From an uncultured Porphyromonadaceae bacterium (lineage in GTDB: Bacteria > Bacteroidota > Bacteroidia > Bacteroidales > Muribaculaceae), in assembly GCA_947175265.1 (NCBI GenBank), contig CAMWMD010000011.1:1-64000 (forward strand): DNA of 64,000 nucleotides. The letters are read 5' to 3'. The notes under the pieces were generated by a model that was not told the origin of the DNA, made no database searches, and saw only the letters and a list, made by a program, of their open reading frames with translations. Of the stretch, positions 47,206 to 57,158 are shown piece after piece; within the stretch, counting starts at the first letter, position 1, and each line of letters begins with the position of its first letter. The translations under genes and the position numbers were made by a program.

Positions 47206-47825
47206 GAGACATGACGATGGCCGAACTATACGAGCTTCTCAATTCAAAGAAGTTTCAGGATACTGAGGAGGGAGACCTCTTCTACAATTTCTTTATATAT
47301 CAGTATTCAGCTGAAAGAGAATATGAAATGAGAGAGCAGATCATTGAATTCAAGCGGAATCTCAAACGTCCGACTTCATACGTGGATGTGCTGACCATAG
47401 ATATATTCGATGAGTTCTGCAAGTTCCTGGACGGGAAGAAATTTCTGCGCCATCCCTCGATGTTGAAATATTTAAGGGATAAAGAAGATACTGATCCGGA
47501 TAATGCCGGAAGTGTTCAGGATACGTTGTCACGCAACGCCCACAGTAAAGACTTTATCAAGTATCTCCATGAACGCATCATGGAGCATAAAGAGATTAAG
47601 GACGGATTGAAACGACCGTATGTCTTTCTATATGGCATCGGAGCCATGTATCCTTATTTGAGAGTAAATGACCTGCTGGCGATGTACGAGGACTTCAACA
47701 TTTCCAATGCCTACAAGCTTCTTGTATTCTACCCTGGCAATAGTGTCCAGAACTCATTCTCTCTTTTCGGTATGCTTCCCGACCATCATACTTACCGTGC
47801 CATTCGACTTGTAAATGAAGATTAA
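47202..47825 (+). CDS. brxB: BrxB-like (DUF1788)
   Basis: RPYVFLYGIGAMYPYLRVNDLLAMYEDF...LLVFYPGN...FSLFGMLPDHHTYRAIRL. Confidence 0.85.
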   Translation: MRDMTMAELYELLNSKKFQDTEEGDLFYNFFIYQYSAEREYEMREQIIEFKRNLKRPTSYVDVLTIDIFDEFCKFLDGKKFLRHPSMLKYLRDKEDTDPDNAGSVQDTLSRNAHSKDFIKYLHERIMEHKEIKDGLKRPYVFLYGIGAMYPYLRVNDLLAMYEDFNISNAYKLLVFYPGNSVQNSFSLFGMLPDHHTYRAIRLVNED

Positions 47826-47828
47826 ACC

Positions 47829-50800
47829 ATGCTTTTAAAAGATATATACGAAAAGGAAATTACCCGTCAGGTCAATCCTGCCGTCAGCGCGACTAAACTT
47901 GATGAGGAGACTAAAAATATTGAAATCGGCGAATATGTATTCACCGATGAGATTCTCAATGGTATTTATAGAATATTGAATGCCATACGCAATAATGAGC
48001 CGTATGACCATGTGGGTATGTGGATCAACGGTTACTACGGTTCCGGAAAATCTCATTTCCTGAAATATTTCGATTATTGCATATCTCCGGAGACAAGGAA
48101 TTTTGCAATGTCGCGGCTTATCGAGGCCGTGGAGGACATAGACCCACTTGACGACAGCAATAATCTGGAGTTTTCAAAAGAAGACTTGCAGGCTATCCAT
48201 ACATGGTTGAAACGGGCAGAAATAGATACACGTATTTTCAATCTTGAAACGTCGAAAGACTATTCTTCCGACAACAAGGTTGTGTTTCTGCATGTGTTCT
48301 GGAATGAGTTCAATAAATTGAGAGGATTCAACGAATACAACATCACACTCGCCCAGCATCTTGAAAAGCCCCTTCAGGAGAAAGGTGTATTTGAAGCCTT
48401 CAAGCAGAGGATTGCAGAAGAAGGAGGCGATTGGGAGACCGATGCTGCCGACCTTGTGGACAACGAACTCCAGTGGGTGCTGGACATTGCAAAAGATCTC
48501 GCGCCGACATTGGATCTTGAGAGCATACGTCTCAGAATACTCAATCGTGACACCAATATGAGTATCAAGAACTTCGCTCGCGAATTGAATTCTTGGCTGA
48601 AAAATAAGGGGGACGACTACCGTCTTGTCCTTCTTGCTGATGAGGTATCGCAGTTTATCAACAAGGACAAAGACAGATACCTGAATCTTCAGGAAATAGT
48701 GACACACCTTTCCGAGGCTTGCGGTAATAAGGTATGGATTGCCTGTACGGCTCAACAGGACCAGTCGGAAGTGATTGAAGAATGTAACCTAATACAGGCT
48801 ACCGACAGTACGGGGAAGATTCTCGGACGATTTGAAGTTCAGGTTTCGCTTAAAGGTACTCAACCGGAATATATCACTCAGAAGCGCATTCTTGATAAGA
48901 AAGAGGTGGCAAAGAAGCCCCTTCTTGCCCTTTATAAGAAAGAGGAAAACGGCTTCTCACAGCGTTTCGCCCTGCCTGCATCTTACAAAGGGTTCACGTC
49001 GGCTGATGAATTTGTGGATTTCTATCCGTTCGTGCCATATCAGTTCAAACTGATAATGCAGGTGTTCAATAACTTCCTGAAACTCGGCTATGTCGCTAAG
49101 GAAGTGAAAGGCAATGAGCGAAGCATCATCAAAGTAGTACATGCTACAGCCAAGCGCAATGCGGAGGGAGAGGTTGGTCAGCTTATTTCCTTTGATCAGC
49201 TCTACGACAATATGTTCGAGACAGGTCTGCAAAACCGAGGTCAGAATGCCATAAAGAATGCCGACAAAATGGCGGAGGAATATCCCGGTGACAAAAGACT
49301 CGCCCACCGCGTGGTCAATGTCCTCTTCATGATATGCAACATATCGGATACCGACAAACTGATATTCCCGGCGACCCTGCAAAATATCACCACTCTTCTT
49401 CTTGACGACTTCACCACTCCGTTTGTGACTGTCAAGGAGGAGGTGCGTAAGGTCGTGGAGTTCCTTTGCGAAAAGAATGTTATTCGTGAGGAGAAAGCCC
49501 GCAAGGGTCTCGATCCGTTCTACTCTTTCTATTCTGAGGAGGAAATGAAGGTGGCGGAACTCATCAAGAATCAGATTGTAGACACTACTTATCAGGCAAC
49601 ACAGCTTCAGGATATAATCCAGAAGTACTTCACTTCGATGCGACAGAAAGAACAGTATAAGACACGCTCATTTTCCGTCGGCAGCTCAGTCATGCAGAAG
49701 ACATTCCTCAACGCGAATAATCCGGATGTCAACGTGGAGTTCAATATGGATGCCGGAGTAGAGGTAGGAGATATGATACTTCGCAATCCTTCAAACCGTC
49801 TTCTCTTCCTGTTGGGAAAAGATTTCCACGCCGACAGCCGCCTGCGTAATGACTTCGCCTGGTACTGCAAGGTTCAGAAATACGCCGAGACTCCTGTTGC
49901 AAACGAGGATAACGCAAAGGTGCGTGAAGAGTTCGGCAAACGCGCATTGGAAACCCTCCAGACTCAGATTATCCCCAAGATGCGTGCTATCCTTGACAGT
50001 AGCCCGGTTATGTCCGGAAATTCCGAGATAGACTCCATGTTGCTGAGTGGCAAGAAAGGACCGGAACGTTATACAGAAGCCATGAAGTATCATCTCGCTG
50101 CAATATATCCGCAGGCTGGAATGGTGGATTCAACATCAATTCCCCGCGATACGGCCTCGCTCCGCGCTGCCATAAACAGGTCTGTACAACCCGGTGAATA
50201 CGAAGGTTTGGGAGCCGCTCTTACTCCGGCTGAACAAGAACTGGAGCGACACTTGATGAAGCAGGGTGGTCTGGACGTCAACCTGTCGCAGATTACCGCC
50301 AAGTTTGCTCAGCCACCCTATGGATGGTTGGAGATATGCACTATGTATGTGGTCAATGAACTTGTGCGCCGTCATCGCCGTGATTTCTCCTACGCCAACA
50401 ATCGCAATGTGGATGCTTCAACCGTAGCGTCTAAGATTGTGACTGAGACCAATAAGTTTGCAGTGCGAGAAGGTGAGGCTATACCACAGGAGCTGGTAAA
50501 TAGATTCATTGATGCGTGGAAGAATGTGTTCGGAGTTAGCCAGACGTTCCATTCCACTGATTCGACTCAGATCTACCGCACGGCACAGGATGCACTGACC
50601 TCTCTCATCTCAAATTATGAGGAAGAGATAAGGAAATACCGTAAATACGCATTCATAACTCCGCTGAGCGATTTCGTCGATCTTTTGCGTAAATGGCAGC
50701 CGATCCGCGACATCTCCAAATTCTTCAACGCAGTCATTGAAGACTCTGCTGATGCTGCCCGGCTAATGGATTCCTGCAAGGAGGTATTGGAGTTCGTGCA

Positions 50801-51419
50801 TGATCAGATCGGTAAGTTTGACGAAATCGTCCGTTTTGCCGACGAAAACCGTGATAACTTCCCATTCCTTTCAGACGGACAGCGCGAACTTGCATCCGAT
50901 CTTCAGGGATTGAGTACACTCTCATGGCCATTCCGTATACGAGATTTTATCAAGAAGAAGAAAGAGGTGGAGAAGGGGCTCAACGAAGTTCGCGACAGAA
51001 TCCGAGAAGAGATCAGGGCGGAATATCTTAAGACCTTCGATCTTCTGCGCCAAAGCGCTGAAGATGAGGGTGTGGAATCGGCGATAGTTGCCGAGCCGAC
51101 TGTTATTTACGCTAATAAATGTCTTCCCGGTAATATCCTCGTCCTTCGCAATAATCTGAATACCGACGAGTATTTCAGCCGTGAGGCTGCAAAGATTCAG
51201 CAGGAGAAACTTCGCCGACAGACCCCTCCTCCGACCCAGACAGGCGGCAATAGCGGTAATCAAGAACCGAAGCCATATAAGACATCTTGCAATCTTACCC
51301 TTGACACCCGAGTGGTAGGTCTCGACAATGAGGCGGCGGTGGATGCCTATCTCGCTCGTCTCAAAAAGAAGATTATGGAGAAAATAAACGACAACAAAAT
51401 CGTCACCATCATAAAATAA
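47829..51419 (+). CDS. brxC: BREX ATPase BrxC
   Basis: GMWINGYYGSGKSHFLKYF Walker A; LVLLADEVSQFI Walker B; 1196 aa. Confidence 0.9.
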   Translation: MLLKDIYEKEITRQVNPAVSATKLDEETKNIEIGEYVFTDEILNGIYRILNAIRNNEPYDHVGMWINGYYGSGKSHFLKYFDYCISPETRNFAMSRLIEAVEDIDPLDDSNNLEFSKEDLQAIHTWLKRAEIDTRIFNLETSKDYSSDNKVVFLHVFWNEFNKLRGFNEYNITLAQHLEKPLQEKGVFEAFKQRIAEEGGDWETDAADLVDNELQWVLDIAKDLAPTLDLESIRLRILNRDTNMSIKNFARELNSWLKNKGDDYRLVLLADEVSQFINKDKDRYLNLQEIVTHLSEACGNKVWIACTAQQDQSEVIEECNLIQATDSTGKILGRFEVQVSLKGTQPEYITQKRILDKKEVAKKPLLALYKKEENGFSQRFALPASYKGFTSADEFVDFYPFVPYQFKLIMQVFNNFLKLGYVAKEVKGNERSIIKVVHATAKRNAEGEVGQLISFDQLYDNMFETGLQNRGQNAIKNADKMAEEYPGDKRLAHRVVNVLFMICNISDTDKLIFPATLQNITTLLLDDFTTPFVTVKEEVRKVVEFLCEKNVIREEKARKGLDPFYSFYSEEEMKVAELIKNQIVDTTYQATQLQDIIQKYFTSMRQKEQYKTRSFSVGSSVMQKTFLNANNPDVNVEFNMDAGVEVGDMILRNPSNRLLFLLGKDFHADSRLRNDFAWYCKVQKYAETPVANEDNAKVREEFGKRALETLQTQIIPKMRAILDSSPVMSGNSEIDSMLLSGKKGPERYTEAMKYHLAAIYPQAGMVDSTSIPRDTASLRAAINRSVQPGEYEGLGAALTPAEQELERHLMKQGGLDVNLSQITAKFAQPPYGWLEICTMYVVNELVRRHRRDFSYANNRNVDASTVASKIVTETNKFAVREGEAIPQELVNRFIDAWKNVFGVSQTFHSTDSTQIYRTAQDALTSLISNYEEEIRKYRKYAFITPLSDFVDLLRKWQPIRDISKFFNAVIEDSADAARLMDSCKEVLEFVHDQIGKFDEIVRFADENRDNFPFLSDGQRELASDLQGLSTLSWPFRIRDFIKKKKEVEKGLNEVRDRIREEIRAEYLKTFDLLRQSAEDEGVESAIVAEPTVIYANKCLPGNILVLRNNLNTDEYFSREAAKIQQEKLRRQTPPPTQTGGNSGNQEPKPYKTSCNLTLDTRVVGLDNEAAVDAYLARLKKKIMEKINDNKIVTIIK

Positions 51420-51426
51420 TACCGAT

Positions 51427-54400
51427 ATGGAGACAACGAAACTAAAACGCTTTGCCGCCGAGGCGCGTACCAATCTGATGGATGGCGTGCGCCGTAAACT
51501 TCAGCTTCTTGGATTCGACAAGGAGGGTAACGTCGTGGCCGAGCCGCAACCCTTGCAAGGCGGAGTACTCTGGAATGGTGAAGAATATCCCGAGGCTTTC
51601 TACCGGCAATGGACCACACTTCGCGACCGCATCCTTGAGCGCGGTGTGCGCGAGGTGGTGGAGGAAGCGTCGTATATATGGTTCAACCGCATGATGGCAA
51701 TCCGCATTTTGACCATGAACGGTCTTTGCGAGCCTGTCCTCCGCTATGATGAGGCCATCGGTCTGCCTCTCCTGCTGTCTAATGCCCGTATGGGACGAGT
51801 ACCTGAAATGTCCGCACAGGAGCAAGCCCGCTTCGACCGGCTGATGGACGATGACAACCGCACATACGACCAGTTTGCCCTCCTGCTCACAGCATGGTGT
51901 CATGCAAATCCCGTCATCCATGCCTGTTTCGGCTCCATCAACGATTATGTCGAGCTTCTTCTTCCCGACAATATCCTTCGTCCCGACGGATTTATCGCCA
52001 AACTGAACGAAACTCAATTCATCTCAGAGGAGGATTATAAGTCGGCCGAACTTATCGGCTGGCTCTACCAGTTCTATATATCCGACCGTAAGGATGAGGT
52101 ATTCGCCAAGAAAGGCAAAGTAGAAGCTGATGATATCCCTGCTGCCACGCAGATCTTCACTCCCAACTGGATTGTGAAATATATGGTGCAGAACACCATC
52201 CTTCCTCAGGTAGATGCGGATGATGAGATTATTGAATCAGCAAAATATCTTGTCAAGACGGAAAACAAAACTGATAGAAAAATAGAACTTGAAGACCTGA
52301 AGGTTGCTGACTTCGCCTGCGGTTCGGGACATATTCTCAACGAGTGCTTCGACCTCCTCTTCGACCTGTATCGTTCCGAAGCCTATTCCCGTCGCGAGGC
52401 TATCGAATGCATCTTCACGAAGAATCTTACCGGTATCGACATTGACCTACGCGCAAAGCAGCTCGCTACATTCGCTTTGCTTCTGAAAGCGTGTCAGAAA
52501 GACCCATCGTTTGCCGATGCGCACTGTTTGCCGCATGTCATTACTGTTCCAGAGATTGATAAAGAGTTGATAGATTTAGACGATACCCGATCAATCGCCG
52601 GTTATCTTCATCATTTCTTCCTCGGAGCTGAGACGGAGGAATGTTCCAAGCAATTGACCGAAGCGATTGCTCTGCTCAAAGATGCCGATTCGCTTGGCTC
52701 CATCATCAAATTTGACCTCTCTCCCTCAACTCGTCGTCAGCTCGTCGAGGCTGTCGAGCATTGGAATCGTCAAGAGGAACTTCCGGCTGCCATCAAGTCC
52801 GGACTCCCGATGATGGACTTTATCCTAACGCTCACCGATAGCTATGATGCCATCGTGATGAATCCACCATATATGCCTACAAGCAAAGTGGAAGGATTGA
52901 AAGAGTATGCTGCAAAAAATTATCCCGACAGTAAAACCGATCTTTTCTCAGTCTTCATGGACGTATGTATCGACCGACTAAAAGACAGAGGAAAATACGG
53001 CATGATCAATATGCAGTCATGGATGTTCCTATCCTCCTTTGAAGCATTGCGTAAGAAGGTTATAGATGAGCAACACATAGATTCACTGCTTCATCTCGGA
53101 CCTCGTACCTTTGATGAACTTTCAGGTGAAGTAGTGCAAAACGCAGTGTTCGTTATTGCGAAAGAGAAGCCTCAGTCAGAAGGTATATATTATCGGTTGA
53201 TTGATGGGAAGTCTTGTGCATCAAAGCAAGATATATTCTTGTCCGGTGACAATCGGTATATTGTAGTCGACCAAAAGCAATTCGAGCAAATTCCTGGTTC
53301 GCCAATTGCGTACTGGGTTACAGCCAACAGTTTGGTAAACTTCTCAACATTACCATCACTCGATGATTTCGCCATTGGACGAGTTGGACTAATAACAGGA
53401 GATTCAAATAGATTTATCAAGTCATGGGCTGAGGTTGATTTTTATAAAATAGGCTTCAATATTAGGTCAAATGAAGAATCGATCAGCTCTGGTAAAAAAT
53501 GGTTCCCCATACATAATGGAGGTGCCATAAGACGTTGGTACGGCAACCAAACATCTGTTGTTAACTGGGAAGCAGATGGATATGAGATGAAGAATGATAA
53601 TTTCATAGGTACACGTTGTAAATCGCATAATTATAATGGAGATCTCGCCTTTAAGGAATCATTCTCTTGGAATACCATATCCTCCGATAAGTTTTCTTGT
53701 CGGTATGCTTCCAGTGGTTTTATGTTTGATACGGCCGGGCCTTTTGGTCAATTAAAAAGAGAAGAGACCTCTGTTAGTATTTATAGTGTTATGGGGCTTT
53801 TGAATTCAATAATAGCAAACTCCTATCTTACACTTCTTAATCCTACTGTAAATTTTCCTCCTGGCTGTGTTTTATCTATGCCTATAAATATTCTCATTGA
53901 AAAAGGAAATATTGTCGAAAAAGTAAAAGACTGTATCTCCATAGCCAAGCAAGATTGGGATTCACACGAAACATCGTGGGATTTTGAGAAGTCTCCGTTG
54001 TTGAAACTACAACAGGATCGCCGCGGCCTGATAGTTGATGTTTGCAACCCCGAAAGTGGAGGATATACGTTTATCCCCGGAGTTCATGGTATCTTTGACC
54101 ATACCTCAATCGAGCATTGCGTCAATGCTTATAAAGAGCACTGGGCAGGTCAATTTATGCAACTTCATGCCAACGAGGAAGAGCTTAACCGTCAGTTGAT
54201 AGAAATCTATGGCTTACAGGATGAGCTGACTCCTGATGTTCCTCTCAATGAAGTAACCATTCTGCAGCAAGGCGAAATATCAATAGAGAAAGAACAGACT
54301 GTTTCGGATAATGGTAGCCACATCGTTATGATTGACGGTATTAAGTCGATTATTGCCAAAGTCCCTGAAGAAAGGATTGTCTGGCATGACGATGTTGTCA

Positions 54401-55116
54401 TCAAGCAACTGATAAGCTATATCGTTGGCGTATGGATGGGTCGTTACCGTCTTGACAGACCGGGACTGCACATCGCACATCCGAACCCCTCAGAGGAGGA
54501 GTTGGCGCAATATACCTTCAATCTTTCAGGCTCGGAGGAGACTCTCAGAATCGACGGAGATGCCGTGATTCCGGTGCTTCCGCAGGACGCTCCGTTCTTC
54601 GACAATCTCTATAACTATGTGGTGGAGTTTGTTCGCAAAGTGTGGGGTGAAGAGCATTTGGCAGAGAATATTAATTTTATTGAAAGGTGCATGGGCAAGA
54701 GCCTCAACGACTATCTTATGAAAGACTTCTGGAAAGACCATAAGAAGATGTATCAGAACCGACCGATTTATTGGGAGTTCGCATCAAAGAAGGGTGCTTT
54801 CCGGGCATTGGTGTATGCCCACCGCATGGACCGATATACGGTAGAGGTGCTCCGCTCAAAGTATCTTCTCCCTTACAGAGCCTTTATTGAGCGAAAAATC
54901 GCGGCTCTCGATGCACGCTCCAACGATTTGAGCACCAAGGAACGCAAGGAACTCGACAACCTCCGCAACAAGATTCTGCCGGAGTTGAGTGAATACGCCG
55001 AGCGTGTAGAAGTCATCGCCCAGCAGTCGGCCATGCGCGACCCGGTCTTCGACCTCGACGACGGGATCATCAAGAACCACGCCCTCTTCGGCGACATTGT
55101 TACCAAACTAAAATAA
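51427..55116 (+). CDS. pglX: BREX-1 adenine-specific DNA methyltransferase PglX
   Basis: VADFACGSGHILNECFDLL; IVMNPPYMPTSKVEGLKEYA; 1229 aa. Confidence 0.9.
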   Translation: METTKLKRFAAEARTNLMDGVRRKLQLLGFDKEGNVVAEPQPLQGGVLWNGEEYPEAFYRQWTTLRDRILERGVREVVEEASYIWFNRMMAIRILTMNGLCEPVLRYDEAIGLPLLLSNARMGRVPEMSAQEQARFDRLMDDDNRTYDQFALLLTAWCHANPVIHACFGSINDYVELLLPDNILRPDGFIAKLNETQFISEEDYKSAELIGWLYQFYISDRKDEVFAKKGKVEADDIPAATQIFTPNWIVKYMVQNTILPQVDADDEIIESAKYLVKTENKTDRKIELEDLKVADFACGSGHILNECFDLLFDLYRSEAYSRREAIECIFTKNLTGIDIDLRAKQLATFALLLKACQKDPSFADAHCLPHVITVPEIDKELIDLDDTRSIAGYLHHFFLGAETEECSKQLTEAIALLKDADSLGSIIKFDLSPSTRRQLVEAVEHWNRQEELPAAIKSGLPMMDFILTLTDSYDAIVMNPPYMPTSKVEGLKEYAAKNYPDSKTDLFSVFMDVCIDRLKDRGKYGMINMQSWMFLSSFEALRKKVIDEQHIDSLLHLGPRTFDELSGEVVQNAVFVIAKEKPQSEGIYYRLIDGKSCASKQDIFLSGDNRYIVVDQKQFEQIPGSPIAYWVTANSLVNFSTLPSLDDFAIGRVGLITGDSNRFIKSWAEVDFYKIGFNIRSNEESISSGKKWFPIHNGGAIRRWYGNQTSVVNWEADGYEMKNDNFIGTRCKSHNYNGDLAFKESFSWNTISSDKFSCRYASSGFMFDTAGPFGQLKREETSVSIYSVMGLLNSIIANSYLTLLNPTVNFPPGCVLSMPINILIEKGNIVEKVKDCISIAKQDWDSHETSWDFEKSPLLKLQQDRRGLIVDVCNPESGGYTFIPGVHGIFDHTSIEHCVNAYKEHWAGQFMQLHANEEELNRQLIEIYGLQDELTPDVPLNEVTILQQGEISIEKEQTVSDNGSHIVMIDGIKSIIAKVPEERIVWHDDVVIKQLISYIVGVWMGRYRLDRPGLHIAHPNPSEEELAQYTFNLSGSEETLRIDGDAVIPVLPQDAPFFDNLYNYVVEFVRKVWGEEHLAENINFIERCMGKSLNDYLMKDFWKDHKKMYQNRPIYWEFASKKGAFRALVYAHRMDRYTVEVLRSKYLLPYRAFIERKIAALDARSNDLSTKERKELDNLRNKILPELSEYAERVEVIAQQSAMRDPVFDLDDGIIKNHALFGDIVTKLK

Positions 55117-55124
55117 CGGAAGTT

Positions 55125-56195
55125 ATGGATTCAATTACAATTAAAGGCTACAAGTCTTTCAAAGATATAACAGTTCCTTTGAAGCCAATCAATATTTTGA
55201 TTGGCTCAAACGGTGCCGGCAAAAGTAATTTTCTTTCGCTATTTGAACTGCTTGGCAATACCTACGACGGTTATCTGGCAAGAAGTGTTGCTCAATCGGG
55301 CGGAGTAGACAAACTCCTTCATCAGGGAAGAAAGGTTACCGAACGTATCTCCATAGAAGTTAAAGAGGATAAGAATTCATACAGATTAGATTTAATGGAG
55401 TCGGACGGTACAATGATTGTGGAGAATGAATGTCTTGGATATTCATCCTATCCCGGCCATTGGACTTATGCTACCATAACAAGCTATAAGCCCGAGACTA
55501 CGTTGAAGGAATATCGTGGACTGACGAGAGGAGATTATATCAAGAGTTATATCTCTCAAATAAAAAAAATCCATTTCCATGACACCGGTAAGAAATCACC
55601 CTTTGCGGGGGAGTCTAATGTTGTCAATGATTCTTACCATATGTATTCACAGGGTGACAATTTAGCTGCTTTCTTATATCGAATCAAAAATGATTATCCA
55701 TTGGTATACAAGCGTATAGTAAAGGTAATACAGTCTGTTGCACCTTTCTTTCACGACTTCTATTTTATGCCCAATGAAGATAATGGCATCAGATTGCAAT
55801 GGAGAGATAAGTATTCGGAAGTAATATATGGTCCGAATGATCTTTCTGACGGTACTCTGAGGTTTATTGCACTTGCAGTATTATTCATGCAGCCAAGGCT
55901 TCCCAAAATAATCGTGATCGACGAACCTGAGTTAGGCTTGCATCCTGTAGCGATCGAAAAATTAGCAGGACTCATAAAGAGTGCTTCCAAAAGAGGGACT
56001 CAAGTAATCGCTGCAACTCAGAATGCAGAACTTATAAGCAATTTCCAGCCCGAAGACATACTTACTGTAGATCAAAGAGAGGGGGAGACACAGATTGAGC
56101 GTCTTAATGCTGAGGAATTAAGTCAATGGCTCAATGAATACACAATAGGTGATCTGTGGAAACAGCGGATCATGAAAGGAGGTCAGCCGTTATGA
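55125..56195 (+). CDS. AAA family ATPase (SMC/OLD-like)
   Basis: INILIGSNGAGKSNFLSLFELL; KIIVIDEPELGLHPVAIEKLAGLI; VIAATQNAELISNF. Confidence 0.9.
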   Translation: MDSITIKGYKSFKDITVPLKPINILIGSNGAGKSNFLSLFELLGNTYDGYLARSVAQSGGVDKLLHQGRKVTERISIEVKEDKNSYRLDLMESDGTMIVENECLGYSSYPGHWTYATITSYKPETTLKEYRGLTRGDYIKSYISQIKKIHFHDTGKKSPFAGESNVVNDSYHMYSQGDNLAAFLYRIKNDYPLVYKRIVKVIQSVAPFFHDFYFMPNEDNGIRLQWRDKYSEVIYGPNDLSDGTLRFIALAVLFMQPRLPKIIVIDEPELGLHPVAIEKLAGLIKSASKRGTQVIAATQNAELISNFQPEDILTVDQREGETQIERLNAEELSQWLNEYTIGDLWKQRIMKGGQPL

Positions 56196-56842
56196 AGAGA
56201 TTGATTATAGTATGCGAAGGTCCTACTGAACACGAATTCTGTATGGATGTTCTCTCACCGATATTGCAGAAGGGAGATGTATACTTAGATGCGCCTTTGG
56301 TAAAAAAGTCCAATGGTGGTATTGTGTCATGGCAGAACATCAAGCGCCAGATTGAGATGCATCTTCATGAGAAAGATGCCTATGTATCCATGCTTATAGA
56401 TTATTACGGGATCAAAGACAGTTATAAATTTCCCGGTTGGGAAGATAGCAAAAAAATACATCCAAAGGATGCTAAACTGGAGTTTTTATGCAAGCAGATG
56501 CAAGCAGATATCTCATCGGATTTGGCCTCACGATTTATCCCTTACATACAGATTCATGAGTTTGAGAGTCTTTTGTTTAGTGACATCAATGTGTTCAGAA
56601 ATAATTTTGACAATAATGAGATGGACTTTTCAAAGCTCGAGGATGCTGTCAGGGAGTTTGAGAATCCGGAAGAGATAAATTCACGACCGACGCTTGCTCC
56701 CTCTAAAAGATTGATTGAGGCGATTCCAGGATATCAAAAGGTCAATGATGGAGCATACATTGCAGATGAGATAGGACTGCAGACAATTTTGGATAAATGT
56801 CCATTGTTTAGCCAATGGTTTTCAACACTTCAAACAATATAA
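56192..56842 (+). CDS. DUF4276 (TOPRIM-like) protein
   Basis: MKRLIIVCEGPTEHEFCMDVLSPIL; YVSMLIDYYGIKDSYKFPGW; IQIHEFESLLFSD. ATGA overlap with the ATPase stop. Confidence 0.8.
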   Translation: MKRLIIVCEGPTEHEFCMDVLSPILQKGDVYLDAPLVKKSNGGIVSWQNIKRQIEMHLHEKDAYVSMLIDYYGIKDSYKFPGWEDSKKIHPKDAKLEFLCKQMQADISSDLASRFIPYIQIHEFESLLFSDINVFRNNFDNNEMDFSKLEDAVREFENPEEINSRPTLAPSKRLIEAIPGYQKVNDGAYIADEIGLQTILDKCPLFSQWFSTLQTI

Positions 56843-56862
56843 GGATTTTTACCTCCTTTAAT

Positions 56863-57129
56863 ATGATAAAAGATTTCTCAAATATTCATTCAGCGACTCC
56901 GGATTTTGTGGATATCGATGACGTTCTCTTTAAGGATCTAAAGTATGCTCGCATAATCGAACTGATATCTGAGAAGCAACAAATCCCGCTTGATGAAGCT
57001 ATGGATATGCTTTACTCATCGCCCCTGTTTGAAATCATCGATGACGGCACAGCCGATCTCATCTGCCGAAGCGACATCTATCTTGCCGACGAGATTATCC
57101 GTATGCATAATACCTCTCCAGAAAATTAA
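56863..57129 (+). CDS. Small acidic protein, possibly DUF3791-like
   Basis: MIKDFSNIHSATPDFVDIDDVLFKDLKYARIIELISEKQQIPLDEAMDMLYSSPLFEIIDDGTADLICRSDIYLADEII. Confidence 0.5.
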   Translation: MIKDFSNIHSATPDFVDIDDVLFKDLKYARIIELISEKQQIPLDEAMDMLYSSPLFEIIDDGTADLICRSDIYLADEIIRMHNTSPEN

Positions 57130-57158
57130 CGTGTCAAGAATTCAAATACGTAGGAGTT

